Assembly (NCBI GenBank): GCA_030180135.1
Contig: CM058231.1
Coordinates: forward strand, 31,561,034 to 31,625,033
Direction: 5' to 3'
DNA from: Orychophragmus violaceus
Taxonomy: Eukaryota > Streptophyta > Magnoliopsida > Brassicales > Brassicaceae
Length of the DNA stretch: 64,000 nucleotides
Shown here: positions 1-11,519 of the stretch, piece after piece
How the letters are laid out: the number at the start of each line of letters is the position of its first letter
Numbering within the stretch: the first letter of the stretch is position 1
Position numbers and translations under genes: made by a program
Notes under the pieces: model-generated
What the model was told of the DNA's origin: nothing
The model's database searches: none
What the model saw: the letters and a program-made list of their open reading frames with translations, nothing else

Positions 1-920
1 TAAGTCTTTTAACTTCGAGAATTTTGTTTTTATCATATTTTTTTATATACATTTAATGTTTAATGTTTTGCGTTTTCGAGTTCGGGATGACGGAAGCAAC
101 GATCACGAAGAGCATTTTGGGCATGATGTACAACATGCTCTGGAGTGGAAGAAGCAGCTACGGGAGCGGCACATAGAGTGGGAACGGAGATGGGATCGGG
201 ATTTGCAGAGGGAAAAAGGATGAGATCGGGATCCGCAGCGGATCTCGGTTTTATGTAATTTAAAAACTTTTTTTTATTTTTTGAATGTTTTTAAAATTTT
301 AATTTTATAATCAATTTTTGATTTTATTATTTTAATTATAATATTAATAAAATCTTTATTATATAAATAAGAAAAATTCTATTTTTAAAAATATATATTT
401 TGTAATCCGTCGGGAAATCCGTCGGTTAATATCTATCGGTAGTCCCTCGGAAAACCATCGTTAATCGTCCATCGGTAATCGGTCGGTTTCTCTCCATCAA
501 TAAACCGTCGGTAATCATGCATCGGTATTCCGTCGGTAAATATCCATCGGTAAACCGTCGGTAACTTTCCACCGGTTATTTGTCGGTTATGGTCTTTCGA
601 CAAATCATCGGTAAACCGTTAGTAATTTCCGTCATTTTTACGGTATACCGCGGTCTTTCCCGACAGATTACCAACAAAGCTTTTGTCGGTATTGTGTCGG
701 TAATCCATCGTTTATCCTCTCGTCGATAACTCGTCGATAATACGTCAGTTTTTTACTCGTCGATAATCCGTCGGTAGTTACCGACGAAAAACCGACGGAT
801 ATCTATTTCCGAAGAAATAGAACCGAAGGATCCTTTCGGTTGGGAATCTGTCGGTAATGGCCGTTTTCGACGGATATCTAACAGTTTTGTCTGTCGGTTA
901 TTGCGTGTTTTCATGTAGTT
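1..920. mobile_element. CACTA-type transposon terminal region (remnant)
   Basis: From about 400 to 900 the sequence is a run of degenerate subterminal repeats built on CCGTCGGTAA and its inverse (TTACCGACGG, TCGACGGAT). At 908-920 it ends in TTTTCATGTAGTT, which matches 11 of 13 positions of the inverted CACTA terminus TTTTCTTGTAGTG. Arrays of short subterminal repeats next to a CACTACAAGAAAA-like end are the hallmark of plant CACTA (En/Spm) elements. The other end lies outside the window. The family assignment rests on the repeat layout and an imperfect terminus. Confidence 0.5.
56..223 (+). pseudogene. C-terminal tail of a CACTA/En-Spm accessory protein (partial)
   Basis: An open frame with no start inside the window ends at TGA 221-223. 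Its last residues, with ALEWKKQLRERHIEWERRW near the end, form a strongly charged, probably coiled tail. This resembles the ends of plant transposase-associated (Ptta/En-Spm) proteins. It lies directly inside the subterminal repeats, where the last gene of a CACTA element normally ends. The upstream part is not visible, and a splice acceptor near 70-80 is not convincing. This is an inference from composition and position, not a firm domain match. Confidence 0.3.
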
Positions 921-1152
921 GAAGCTCCGAGTCATTAATCCCCCGCGTTAAAGAAAATATCCACTAACACATCATTCACCCTTAGTAAAAGGGGATTGAT
1001 TTTATCCTCGGATGATCAAGAATATGCCAAGATTTGGTGAATTCAATTAAACTCCACCGGAGGAAACTATACAATGATAAGGTTCTTTGTAAATTAAAAA
1101 TGTAGCAAGAAACAATTTTAATTATTTCTTTTTCAACTAAATCTCCATAAAT

Positions 1153-2930
1153 TCAATCAAATTTCGGATTATCACCCCGTAGGGTGAACCGATCCGACTC
1201 TTCATGACTTACATGAGAAAATATAATACAGCGTGCCCTCGACCCTGTTGCAAGAGAGTCGGCACGTCCATTAGCACTTCTAGGAATCAAAGTTAAAGCA
1301 ACAGACACAAAATAAAATTTAAAGGATGTGAAGAGGTCCAATTCTGTCCTGAAGCCCGACCAATCCCGAGAGCCGTTTATCATAGCAACCAGGTATGAAA
1401 AATTCGTCTTGATTATCACCGAGAGAATTGCCCTCTCCAGGAGGCATGGCATTTCCCAAAATAACACATCCAACTGGGTGTGTAACGGTGAAAGGCTTGT
1501 CTACAGCCTTGTGTCCATGTGTATCTCCAACCAGTCGGATCTTTGAAGAACCACCCTAAGCCATTGGTCGCGTCATTTTCCACCCACGAGTTGTCAATTT
1601 TGCATATGGGGGGGGGGGTAGGGGTGGTGATAGAGGAGTTATGATTTCCTAATGATCACAAAAAGCACTCAGCCTCATCTTCCTCTTTTTGTTCCTTCAT
1701 GTTTGCATCCCTCCAACTTTCCGCCTATATGGTTGCTAATTGAAGAGTCTCCATGCGGAAACCTCCTTTCCTTCAAAAACGTAATGTTTCGGGCTTTCCA
1801 AATGTACCACAAATTCCATGGGTAGTTTTTTCTTTGTGGGTCGGGGAGACCAACGTCTTTTGTCCTCCAAAAGAGGAAATCCATGTTACAAAAATAAATG
1901 TACTCGGGAAGCAACCCGGAATGGACAAAAAGTCCGAAAGAGCCCCTACTTGTACAGCAGGGGGCATTCGAAGAGGAGATGATTAATAGTCTCCTCCGGA
2001 GCTTCACATATGGGACATGATAATTTTTTTCCCTAAGTGCATGTAAGCTAGACGCTGGCAAGTCGCCAGACATCCTGAGATTGCTTGCCACATGAAGTGT
2101 CTGATTTTCCTTGGTGCTTGTGTCTTCCACACATGACTTTTTAGGCTAGTAGTACTTGGTTCTAAAACTTGTTGGTTCAAATTTTCTGAATTTCCGCTCC
2201 TTATGAGTTCATACCATGATTTTTACTGTATACATTCCAGATTTAGTATGATTCCAAGCAAAACCATCCGGTTCAACGTCGCGATTAGTTCTCATCCCTA
2301 AAATAAGTGGGATATCATTAGGATGAAAAAGATCACAGAGGGCTTCCTCATTCCACTCCTTTGTATCTTGTCTAATAAATGTGTGGAGATTTTGGAGATT
2401 ATCTTGTAGCTAACGTTGCAAAGACTAATGGGGTCTAAATTATGTCATGGCCTTGGGTATGTCCTTTTTGGGGATAAGGCAGATGTTGGTCTGATTTAGC
2501 AGTGGGTCAAATTTTCTGGTTATGAAGAAATATTTAACTAATCTTATAATGTCTTGACCTAAGATCGGTCAGAATTGTTTATAAAATCTACTTGTCATGC
2601 CATCCGCTCCTGTGACCTTGTCCGGGTTTATATCAAAAGATCTTTCTTGATTTCCTCATTTTAGAGATCTTTCACCAGATTACAATTAATTGTATCTGAG
2701 ACTTTCTCAGTAATGTACATGAGTGATTCGCTAGGATTGGTTGGGTGAGAAGTGGTAAAGAGGTCAGTGAAGTAGTTAGTGGCAACTTTTTCAATCATGT
2801 GTTTTCAATCCAATGGTCATTGTCATCTTTTAGACATATGATACGATTTCTTACTCGTCTCTGTTTGGTAAAAAAAGGAAAAAATATGTGTTATTATCCC
2901 TTTCTCTATATATGAATCAGAATTCTACTT
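1153..2930 (-). pseudogene. LINE (non-LTR retrotransposon) reverse transcriptase remnant
   Basis: Read on the minus strand from about 2900 downward, broken frames give pieces of a plant LINE ORF2. Near 2430-2500 is the reverse-transcriptase entry motif TNICLIPKKD. At 1675-2130 is the zf-RVT/linker part, including PWNLWYIWKARN. At 1153-1473 is the RNase H-like tail with PRSANGRADSLA. The catalytic middle of the RT, including the YADD box, is missing between about 2430 and 2150. Stops and frameshifts occur throughout. No poly(A) or target-site duplication was recognised, so the borders are only the limits of visible similarity. Confidence 0.75.
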
Positions 2931-3119
2931 TTTGTCTCCAAAAAACTATCTCTTCTACTATTGTATTGTAATCAGAAACAGTTTTATTATTGTGCAATAA
3001 GATGAGTCAAACACACTCACCATTACAGATGAAGGACTTTTTATTGAAGCATATAACCGTGTTTTTTATTATTATTACAGACTTTTGGTCTTTGATTACA
3101 TGGTAGGTTTTTGCTTCCA

Positions 3120-4777
3120 TCACACAAGGCGTCTGCAGAGCGTGATACCATCTCCAATAGAGACTTGAGATATCTCAACTCGAGAATCCATAGCCAGTTT
3201 CTTATTGAACTTTATAAGAGCCTCTCTATATAGCTTTAGATGGTGTGGAACTTCATTCTCTTCTTCCACCGCCACAGTGCCGAACCACAAGGTATTGTCA
3301 AAAGCAATGATTCCTCCAACCCTCACTAACTTAAGCAGCCTCTCAAGGAAGTTTGCGTAGTTCGTCTTGTCAGCATCCACAAATGCGAAATCAAACTCTT
3401 GTTTCTCCTTTAATCATCAGCCAAAAAGTGTTTAAGCTTAGACAAAATCTACTAATTACATTTCTTTGACCAGTGATGAGGGTGTTATTGGTTTTATGTT
3501 TCTAGTTGATTTCAAAATTTATATAGGATTTGCAAATCTTTATAAAATTTAATGATTTCTAAATCTGACAACTGAACGTTAATTACTATTTACTAATTAT
3601 GTATTTATACTTTTAATATAAAAATCCTTTTACATCCATTAAAATCCATTCTGAAATTAAATCTATAAATAAATCTTTAGGATATATTGAATAACAACAG
3701 TTTCCAACTAGATTTAAAAATGATTAAATAAATAATATGTGATTTTGAAAAAGATTTTAAAATCATTAATCTATAACACATGTCCAATAACCTCCACTAA
3801 AAGTTGTTAAGTGAAATAAACTCTAATGATGCATGAAATTGAAAAGAAAAAAAAATCTAAAGATAACTCGTTAAAACATCATATAAACAAGAGTAAGAAC
3901 GATGTTTACGTACCCCTTTCAACAATTGGTCTAAGGCCTCAAGAGCATCTGACTTGATAAAATTGATCTTGTGATCAACACCTGCTTTCTTCATAAACTC
4001 TAGTCCCATGTTATAACCTGCTTTGTCCATGTCTATCGCAGTAATCTGCATCCAAAAAGTCTCCTTTTGGTACTTATTACCCGCGCCACGATCGATAAAA
4101 AGAAGCATTGTTTTTTATATGTTGGTAAGTATCATTAACAAGAAGAAGAAGAATCATTACACGGCCATCTTCAGGTAAAGCAAGAGCCGTGGTGAAAAGT
4201 GAGTAACCAGTAAAAACACCGATCTCTAGAGTGTTTTTGGCGTTCATCATCTTTACAATTATCGATAGAAGTAGAGCCTCGTCAACCGGAACTCCCATCT
4301 GGCTTCTGCGTTTATATATTTACAAATCTTACTCGTTCCGTTTTACTTAGATTTGTTTTAGAAAGCTTTCAACGTTTCATATTATATTATTTGATGTGTA
4401 TGTATTGTCAGTGTAAGAATTTAACATGTTCTATATATGACTAATTCATTCATTTTGCAAATTTTCTTAATCTTTGTGCATTCAACCAAAAACATCATTT
4501 TAAGAAACCTTGATGCTATTTCATAGTGTTTTCATGGACTACAAGACTTACAAATTGCCATATCTCTCGATTGTAGCACATCGAAGTTCTTTGAGCAATT
4601 CGGGCTCTCTTGGATACGCTGTCGTTTCCATTATATACTGTCACCATCACGAAACATTAGATATAAGCATATCATGCAGTATTGCAATCGCATAATCACA
4701 GATCATTTCTAGTAAGTTAAAACCTGTTTTAGAGCCTCGCTCTTGAGAATCCCTTTATTAGGTAATGCGTGATCCAT
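3120..4777 (-). CDS. Caffeoyl-CoA O-methyltransferase-like protein (gene 1), five exons
   Basis: Cation-dependent class of S-adenosylmethionine O-methyltransferases, cytosolic enzymes that methylate caffeoyl-CoA or related phenylpropanoid/flavonoid catechols. Exons: 4724-4777, 4552-4637, 4161-4305, 3914-4045, 3120-3407, all with GT/AG borders and consistent phase, giving 234 residues (family usually about 230-250). ATG at 4775-4777 opens MDHALPNKGILKSEALKQ. The SAM-binding motif EIGVFTGYS is at residues 74-82 and AID at 98-100. Metal-binding Asp residues are in FVDADK (148-153) and FDN (175-177). The protein ends GDGITLCRRLV. From recall it resembles Arabidopsis At1g67980/TSM1-type proteins more than the main lignin CCoAOMT1. 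Gene 2 (20990-22497) is its paralogue with the same exon plan. No disabling change is seen. The exact substrate is unknown. Confidence 0.93.
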
Positions 4778-5100
4778 CGATTCTCCCTAATCTGTCTCTC
4801 TCGCTCTCTCTTCAGAATCCCTTTCGAGTTTTAACACATGTCTCTATCTGTTGGCTTTAAGTAGTGGCTTAAAAATATCAGGTGAACTAACTGGGAAAAA
4901 AAACTTGGTCATATCATTTGGGTGGATATGTAATTTTGGGCAGAAAAATAGGAATTAAAAAACGCCAGTGTGCATATGCATGTGTTTCATAAGAAAAAGA
5001 TTTGAAACACACATATTACATTACCTCAAAAAAAGCTGAAAAACATCAAACAAAACAAGTCTTATTATCCCATTTATATACTATTACATAGTTCTTAAAC
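4778..5100 (-). promoter_or_regulatory. 5' flank of CCoAOMT gene 1 with a block shared with gene 2
   Basis: About 130-320 bp upstream of the ATG, several stretches recur in the flank of gene 2: CATATCATTTG plus GGATATG, the core CCAGTGTGCATATGCATG (4965-4982) and GAAACACACATATT (about 5003-5016), followed by AAGCTGAA and CAAACAAAACAAG. TGCATATGCATG contains a CATGCA RY-type core, the binding site of B3-domain factors in many plant promoters. Conservation between diverged paralogues suggests retained regulatory sequence, but simple shared ancestry is possible. No convincing TATA box could be assigned. Confidence 0.5.
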
Positions 5101-5489
5101 TAATTAATGTATTAGTAAATAACCGTGTTCGAAAACGTGGTCTCTGCAGCCGCTTCCACGGTGGATAGGTGCTCAGCAGTGAGGAGCCGCCACGAGTTCG
5201 ACCTAATCAATTAAAATCATCCATCTCTAAAAACTCATGTTTTGGTGATTTTAATTTTATAAATCGAACATTTTTAGTAAATCTATCAATTATAAGTAAA
5301 AACATTTAAAATGGAGGAAATCACTGAAATCGAGAGAAAAAAAAAACAAAATCAAAACAGCCATGGATAGGGTTTACTGCGATTTTAGTATAGGAAGTCG
5401 ATGGTTGTAAGAAGACAATTTTGTCATTCGTTAAAGTTTAATGAAAAATAAGGGCAAAGCTTCATTAAACGGGTCCAAACCTTCGCCCA
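5101..5489. other. Intergenic sequence without recognised feature
   Basis: AT-rich DNA between the gene 1 promoter and the first MITE. No coding similarity, inverted repeat or RNA gene was recognised. Confidence 0.5.
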
Positions 5490-5492
5490 TTA

Positions 5493-5762
5493 GAGCATCC
5501 CCAATGTTGATACTCCATTGGGGTTTTAAAAAAAATATTTTAATAATTTTTTTTTTTTTGGATCCTAAAAATAAAAAAATAAATAAATAAAAATGGACCA
5601 ATCACAAAGCGACACGTGGCGTGAATAATGTAGAATCGGTTCTTAAATAAAGATTTTAAGAGGTGGGTTGTTAATTTTATGTGGGATCCACGTGGGACCC
5701 ACATAATATTATATTTTTTTTTTGTTAAGAAACTTTGTTAACATCCCCCATTGGGGATGCTC
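5493..5762. mobile_element. MITE, PIF/Harbinger-like, 270 bp
   Basis: Terminal inverted repeats: the left end reads GAGCATCCCCAATG and the right end is its inverse, CATTGGGGATGCTC. The element is bounded by TTA on both sides (5490-5492 and 5763-5765), the three-base target duplication typical of PIF/Harbinger insertions. There is no coding capacity; the interior is A/T-rich with homopolymer runs. GAGCATC-ended MITEs are abundant in Brassicaceae. The right-hand TTA is shared with the next element. Confidence 0.8.
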
Positions 5763-5765
5763 TTA

Positions 5766-6029
5766 GACCACCCACATTGGCGAGACAGGGGTGGGTTTCT
5801 TATTTCTATTTTTTTTATTATTATTATTTTTTTTAAAGGCGAAAAAAAACAAAAAAAAAACGATCAACAGGAGCCCGACACGTGGCAAGACTGAGGCAAG
5901 ATACGTCTCTTAAATAAGAGATTTTAGGGACAGTTTCTTAAAAAAATTGTGGACCCCCACATAGGACCTACATTATTTTAATATTTTTTTGGTAAGAGAT
6001 CCACCCCTGTCTCACCAATAGACCTGCTC
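5766..6029. mobile_element. Second MITE, PIF/Harbinger-like, 264 bp, abutting the first
   Basis: The left end (GACCACCCACATTGGCGAGA...) and the inverted right end (GAGCAGGTCTATTGGTGAGA...) match over about 30 bp with several differences; both continue into CAGGGGTGG. Flanks are TTA at 5763-5765 and 6030-6032. It is non-coding. It follows the first MITE with only the common TTA between them, so one probably inserted into the target duplication of the other. Confidence 0.75.
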
Positions 6030-6124
6030 TTAGTCACATCTAATGCCATTGGACTAACTTCATTTTTCTTGGTATTCTTATTAGTTCACAATAAGAAATA
6101 CAAACTAATAAGAAATCTAAATCT

Positions 6125-6130
<6 letters not shown>

Positions 6131-6172
<42 letters not shown>
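6131..6172. repeat. (AT)n microsatellite
   Basis: About 20 uninterrupted AT dinucleotides inside AT-rich intergenic DNA. Confidence 0.95.
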
Positions 6173-6174
<2 letters not shown>

Positions 6175-7500
6175 GAAATACAAACTAAAACCCAAAATTT
6201 CACTCCGAGAATAGCGCCTAGCGCAATTTCAAACAAAGGTATATAATAAGAACACATGCATATGTCATTCTTCAATTGGGCTACGGTCTTAACAGATAAC
6301 TACATTTTAATCTGTATTTTCAAAACGCATGTATATTTAAAAAATATTAATTTTTGTTAATAATTACAATTTTTAACTATCAATAAAATTTCATTTGTAA
6401 TTATGTAAACCGTGTAATGAAAACTAGAAGTCAATAATTTAGATTTTTAAAGGAAACTAATTATTATTTGGGAAGAGTATATCTTGGAAATAAAAAGATT
6501 TTAGTTATGATTTTGCATTATAAATTTTAATCTGAGATGTAATGAGAAATCATGATTTTGAAAATAATTTTATAATATTTTATTTTTAGTAAAACAGTCA
6601 CTATAAAAAATATGTGATATAAATTAATATGTATTGCTTTATTAATCAAAATTTTAATATTTAATAGAATATAGTATTTTTTATTACTACAAACGTTTTT
6701 AATATTTCTATAATCAAAATTTGATAATCTATTTTTCAACTCATCTATCTTGTATTTGTCTAATTTTGTTTTTGCAAATTTGGTGTAACAACCCGCCAAA
6801 CTCTGCAATCGTAAAAACATCAAATGTAAATTAGCTAATACATCATATATTTAAATAATATAAATATTTACTAATTTTAATATTTTATCAAATTAGAACC
6901 ATACTAAATAAATTTTTAATATTCTAATGTTATTTTATTTTATAAAATTAAAAATAATTAAAAATAATTAATATATTTTATTATATTTAATTTTTAAAAT
7001 TTGAAGTATGTTAATATACATGGTTTTGTTGTTTTGTGTGTATATTGATTTAAATTTAATTTATAGTTTGAAAAATAATTGGTGTATCAAGTCATTTAAT
7101 TATATGATCATTTGGTAATAATTCAATTATCCTTATAGAAAATATATTTTTATATATAAAGATTTCATTTTTTATATTAAATGTAAATGCAATAAATTTA
7201 TAATAATATTTAATAATATTTCCTAATTTATTTAACCATTTTATAAAAATGAAAAATTAAAAAACAATATATTTATAAGATTTTTATAATATAAAATATA
7301 TATTTATACTTAATTTAAAATAAGATATTAAAAGATATTATGAATATAATTTGAAGAAAATAATAAATTATAGAATATTTATCAAGGCCAACACATTGAT
7401 CTAATTTTGAATAACCAAAATACCCTTAATAAAAAAAAATTCACATAAAAGCAATGTCAAAAACCGTAATATAGCACATTATACAAAGTTATTTCTTAGA
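6173..7500. other. AT-rich intergenic DNA
   Basis: Very AT-rich sequence with many short A and T runs. The open frames here are low-complexity Asn/Ile/Lys/Tyr strings with no domain resemblance. No gene, RNA or clear transposon end was seen. Confidence 0.6.
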
Positions 7501-7513
7501 AAAAGGTTTTGGT

Positions 7514-8412
7514 CTTGCCAGAAATGCCAAGGTTGCAGACGTGGTCGATGCGAATGGATGGAGATTCAGACGTACTCGGAATTTACAAGCGCAGGAGATT
7601 GCTCGATTAATTCAGATGACTAATCCGCCTTTGATGAATGCATGGCCAAATTTACCGGTCTGGAATCAAGGAAATGGTGTCTTCGAAAGAAAATTCAGCA
7701 CAAAAAAAAATATGGCATCTCATCAGGAATCCAGGAGAAATAGTCCCTTGGCACAGGCTTGTGTGGTTCCCGCAAGCAGTCCCGAAGCAATCCTTTATTG
7801 TTTGGCTTGCTCTAAAGGACAGATTATCAACCGGTGACCACACAGAGAAATGGGGAGAGACCCAATCTTGTCTGTTTTGTAGAGAGCGAGATGAAAGCCG
7901 TGACCACTTGTTTCTAGCCTGCCCCGACACTTTCACCATCTGGTCTTCTCTCACCACTCAGCTTCTAGGATCTCGTCTCAACCCAGACTGGACCATCACT
8001 GTTAATTCGCTTCTCAGAAATCGTCTTTCTCGAATAGATGCAACTCTGGCCAAAATGCTTTTCCAAGCTTTGGTTTACTGGGTCTAGAGGGAGAGAAACG
8101 GTCGCAAACACCGACAAATCTGCACTCCTCTTGAAACAATCACTCAAATGATCAGCACAGAACTTCATACCAGGCTTCTCGCTATTCAAGCAGGAAACAC
8201 AGAAGGTACGAACGCAATGGCAGACCGATGGATCACACTTCAAAGTCCATCTCCCTGAAAATTTGTTTGTATTTGTTTTTGATTTTTTGGTTCAGCTCTT
8301 ATTTGCCAAGCTCTAAACAGTGGGATGTCCGGTTAAGCGAGACCCGCTAAACCAAATTTGTAACCATTTCTTTTTTTGTTGATAAATAAATTTCACATTT
8401 CAACAAAAAAAA
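7514..8412 (+). mobile_element. 5'-truncated LINE, 3' end with A-rich tail
   Basis: Frames at 7541-7700 and 7638-8087 encode the C-terminal zf-RVT part of a plant LINE ORF2: WHRLVWFPQAVPKQSFIVWL, then the Cys/His motif CLFCRERDESRDHLFLAC, then a tail to about 8260. A frameshift near 7700 and a TAG at about 8085 break the frame. The copy ends in an A-run (8405-8412). GTTTTGGT occurs just before the 5' end (7506-7513) and just after the A-run (8413-8420), a probable target-site duplication. The reverse transcriptase is absent, so this is a typical 5'-truncated insertion. Confidence 0.8.
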
Positions 8413-8439
8413 GTTTTGGTGTTGATAACTCTAGTTAGG

Positions 8440-8890
8440 CATGGGCATAAAAACCGGAACCGAAGAACCGATAACCGGAACCGAAATTTTTTATTTGGTT
8501 CCACCTAAAATACCCATTGGATCCTGAGTAGAGGAATCGTGGGTATCGGGTAGGAACCGAACCGAACCGAGAACCGAAACACGGAACCGAAGAACCGAAC
8601 TTATATAAGGCTTAGTAAAATATTACCCATGGTTTCAACATCCACATAAAGAATCATATGAAAATATTGTTAGATCCATGAAATTTATGTTTATGTAATT
8701 CACATTGAATCGTAGACCTTTTTATTTTTTTGGTTAATGATTTGTTGAATTAACATAAAATTTGAGGTTTTATTTTGTTGATTTGCGATATTTTTTTGTT
8801 GATTACATGTATTTTTTGTTGATTTCGGGTAAAAAATATTATTTCGGTTCCAAAATACCTGGAACCGTTTAAGAACCGGTTTCCAAAATA
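8440..8890. repeat. AACCGGAACCGAA-rich transposon-end remnant
   Basis: Direct and inverted copies of ACCGAACCG/CGGTTC cluster at 8453-8600 and again at 8842-8882 (CGGTTCCAAAATACC...GGAACCG). Paired GGNACCG-rich ends are usual for decayed hAT- or MULE-like elements in plants. No exact terminal repeat or target duplication could be fixed. Confidence 0.35.
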
Positions 8891-9400
8891 TAATTGATAT
8901 GTTGACAGATTTCTGCCTTAACCACCACCGCTGACCCACCTCTACCTTTGAAACCGCCACCACCACTATAACCACCACGCCCTCCGACGACCCACCTTCT
9001 ACTCGCGACCACCACCATCAATCGAAATCGCCCAGCCACCGCCGACCTTGAACTCAACTGCGACCGCGATGCGAGGGATATGTGACGATGACGGAGGTGC
9101 GTTGGCGAGGAGTTGACTCCGTCATCGTCTATGTGAATCGTCATCTCGCCACGACGAGATCTGGCTTCCTCCAAGAGATCGTGTGGCTTCGTCTTCGTCG
9201 AGAACGGTGGTGATGAAGACGGCGTGGAGATCTGATGAAGAATATAGAAAAGCTTCAAGCTTTTGTTGATAGAAAGAAAAAGAAGAAGATGAAGTTGAGA
9301 AGAAGATGAAGTTGAGAAGAAAAGAGGAGAAGGTGAAGTTGGGGCAGAGGAGAGAAAATTTTAGATCTAGGTTTTTTTTTTTTACAAACAAAATATCTAA
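8891..9400. other. GC-richer block with possible gene fragment, unrecognised
   Basis: This block has more C and G than its surroundings. On the minus strand one frame (8869-9258) has a Ser/Arg/Gly-rich translation with no family I know. A 17-bp tandem duplication (unit GAAGATGAAGTTGAGAA) occurs near 9284-9319. It may be a captured or decayed gene edge; no function is proposed. Confidence 0.3.
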
Positions 9401-9499
9401 CGGTCCACGATTGAGCAGAGAAATCGATCTAACGGATGAAACTAGTGATCCTTGTGATCATATATTAGCCAATAATAAAATTAGTTGGATTTAATTTAT

Positions 9500-10606
9500 G
9501 TATAATACTCAAAAATAAATTAAAATAGTAAAAATTGTTAAAATGAAAAAATAAAAATTGTTAAATTTAAAATTATAAGAGATAAAATTTCTAAAAGTGT
9601 TAAAAAATTAAAATGATTTAAAAATAATTAAAATGAATATATTGAATAACTAAAATGATTTAAAAAGTAATAAAATATTTAATTTAGATTTTAATTTTGG
9701 TTTACATAAGCCTTTTACTTATTTTAAGCTTAAAATTGTATTTATGAGTATATACAATAAGAATTATGATTTTAAATTTTAAATTTATACTTTTAGGGTT
9801 TATTTGAGGTTTAGGGTTTTGAATTTATAATTGTAAGAGATAAAAAATGTAAACATTATTTGTATGTATATATTTAGGGTTTATATTTATGAATTTTGTA
9901 AGTATTGTTTTTGTTAGTTATATTTTTGTTTGTAATTTAGAGTTTTACGGTTTGTTTAGGGTTTAGAGGTTGTTTAGGATATGAATATTGTGGTATTGGA
10001 TTTGAAAATAAAAGTTTTATGTATATGAAATTTATGGTTTGCATTTTAATTTTATAGTTTATGATTAATAGTTTAAGGTTTAGAGTTTGATTATGGTTTA
10101 GGGTATAATGTTTGAATGATTATAGTTAAGGTTTTAAGTTAAAGTTTGAAAATAGAAATTTTTTTATAAATTTTGAATCCTAACTTTAGATATATTATAG
10201 TTTTTAGTTTTATTAATTTATAATTTTAGGGTTTATTTGAGGTTTTATAGCATATTTAGAGTTTAGGGTTTAGGGTTGAGAATAGCCACGGATAAAATCG
10301 TGGCTATTTCGCATTTTGTGGCTATTTAGCCACGATTCTAGGTTGTGGCTATGTAGCCACGGAAATTATCGTGGCTATCCGTGGCTATGTACTTCCACGA
10401 AAACTATCGTGGCTAATTTTCCGCGAATAGCCACGAGTGTTATTTCGTGGCTAAATAGCCACGGATAGCCACGAAATAGCCACGAAATAGCCACAAAATT
10501 CAAAATTTGAAATTCGTGGCTATTTCGCGGCTATCCGTGGCTGAAAAAAATAGTCACAACCAATCTGTGGCTTGGTCGTGGCTATTTCCCGTTTTTTCTT
10601 GTAGTG
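9500..10606. mobile_element. CACTA-type transposon right terminal region
   Basis: The segment ends in TTTTTTCTTGTAGTG (to 10606), the exact inverse of the CACTACAAGAAAAAA terminus. Inside it, 10290-10590 holds a dense array of direct and inverted copies of GTGGCTAT/ATAGCCAC, the subterminal repeats. Further inside (9740-10280) is AT-rich DNA with scattered GTTTAGGGTTT motifs. The opposite terminus and any transposase were not found, so this is a non-autonomous or truncated copy and the start given is approximate. Confidence 0.7.
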
Positions 10607-10750
10607 ATGCGGCTTTATTCAATTTTTGTAGTTTCACATGTTCCTAATAGACATACAACAATATGTTTTTAGCAAGAACAAGAAGAAGCATTATGCAGCT
10701 CTCTTCATGCAATGCAAAAGTGGTGGTAAGAAGATACTAAAATAAATAAC

Positions 10751-11187
10751 GGGGGGGGGGGTATTGAACTATGGATTTTAAGAGATTTTGAGATTTTCTT
10801 AAAATCCGCTGTTATTCAACTTATGATTTTAAAATGTCTTCCCAAATCCGATGTTATTGAACTTGAGATTTATGTAAAGTCACTCAAAATCATTTACAAT
10901 CCACTGTTATTCAAACAAGAACTTGCTAAAATCATATCAAATCCACTGTTATTGAAAATGTTTTAAGTATTGAGATTTTAATGACTGCAAAGGGTTTTAG
11001 GGGATTTTAGGTGACTTTCCTAGTTAAAAATACAAAGATTCAAATCTCATGGTTTTAGGTGGGATTGTAGGTGATTTTAATACAAAATCATAACAACTCC
11101 TTTAAAATCACTCAAAACCATTAAAATCATTCAAAATCTTATAAAAAATCAAATCACTCAAAATACCAAGTTCAGTACACCCCCCCC
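10751..11187. mobile_element. MITE with G-run termini, about 437 bp
   Basis: It begins with a run of 11 G followed by TATTGAACTATGG and ends with TTCAGTACACCCCCCC, so the ends form an imperfect inverted repeat. The interior repeats CCGCTGTTATTCAAC / CCACTGTTATTGAAA several times on both sides of a centre. It is non-coding. Superfamily and target duplication could not be fixed. Confidence 0.55.
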
Positions 11188-11519
11188 AAGGTGTACGAGC
11201 TGGAGAGTGTTCTTATCATTCATAACCTTAAAAAGTATCGATATAAAATGATATATGTCCATGTTAATCTTATAAATAAATAAAACAATGCTAATGAAAA
11301 TCCATAGAATCAAACCCTGCATCAATTTCTTCCATCATTGTGACCGTTGACCTCATTCGTGCTTACGGCTGCAACACCTTGTGCGCTTGCGCTACAAGCA
11401 GAAGTATCAGTAACACCTTGTGAGCTTCCACTTCTACAAAACAAAGTGCCTTTACTCTAGGAATTCAAGATATGCCCGATCGAAGAAAGTCTTAAACATC
11501 TAAGCATTGACGCTCATCT
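11188..11519. other. Unassigned sequence left of Copia-3
   Basis: The minus strand of 11290-11480 reads as a short Ser/Gly/Val-rich open stretch, possibly the end of a decayed gene or TE protein. I recognise no domain. The CATCT at 11515-11519 is the left copy of the Copia-3 target duplication. Confidence 0.4.

Noticed and set aside
9122..9391. Phe/Ser-rich minus-strand frame as a secreted protein
   Set aside because: The hydrophobic start comes from poly-purine and poly-A sequence, and there is no exon support or homologue I recognise.
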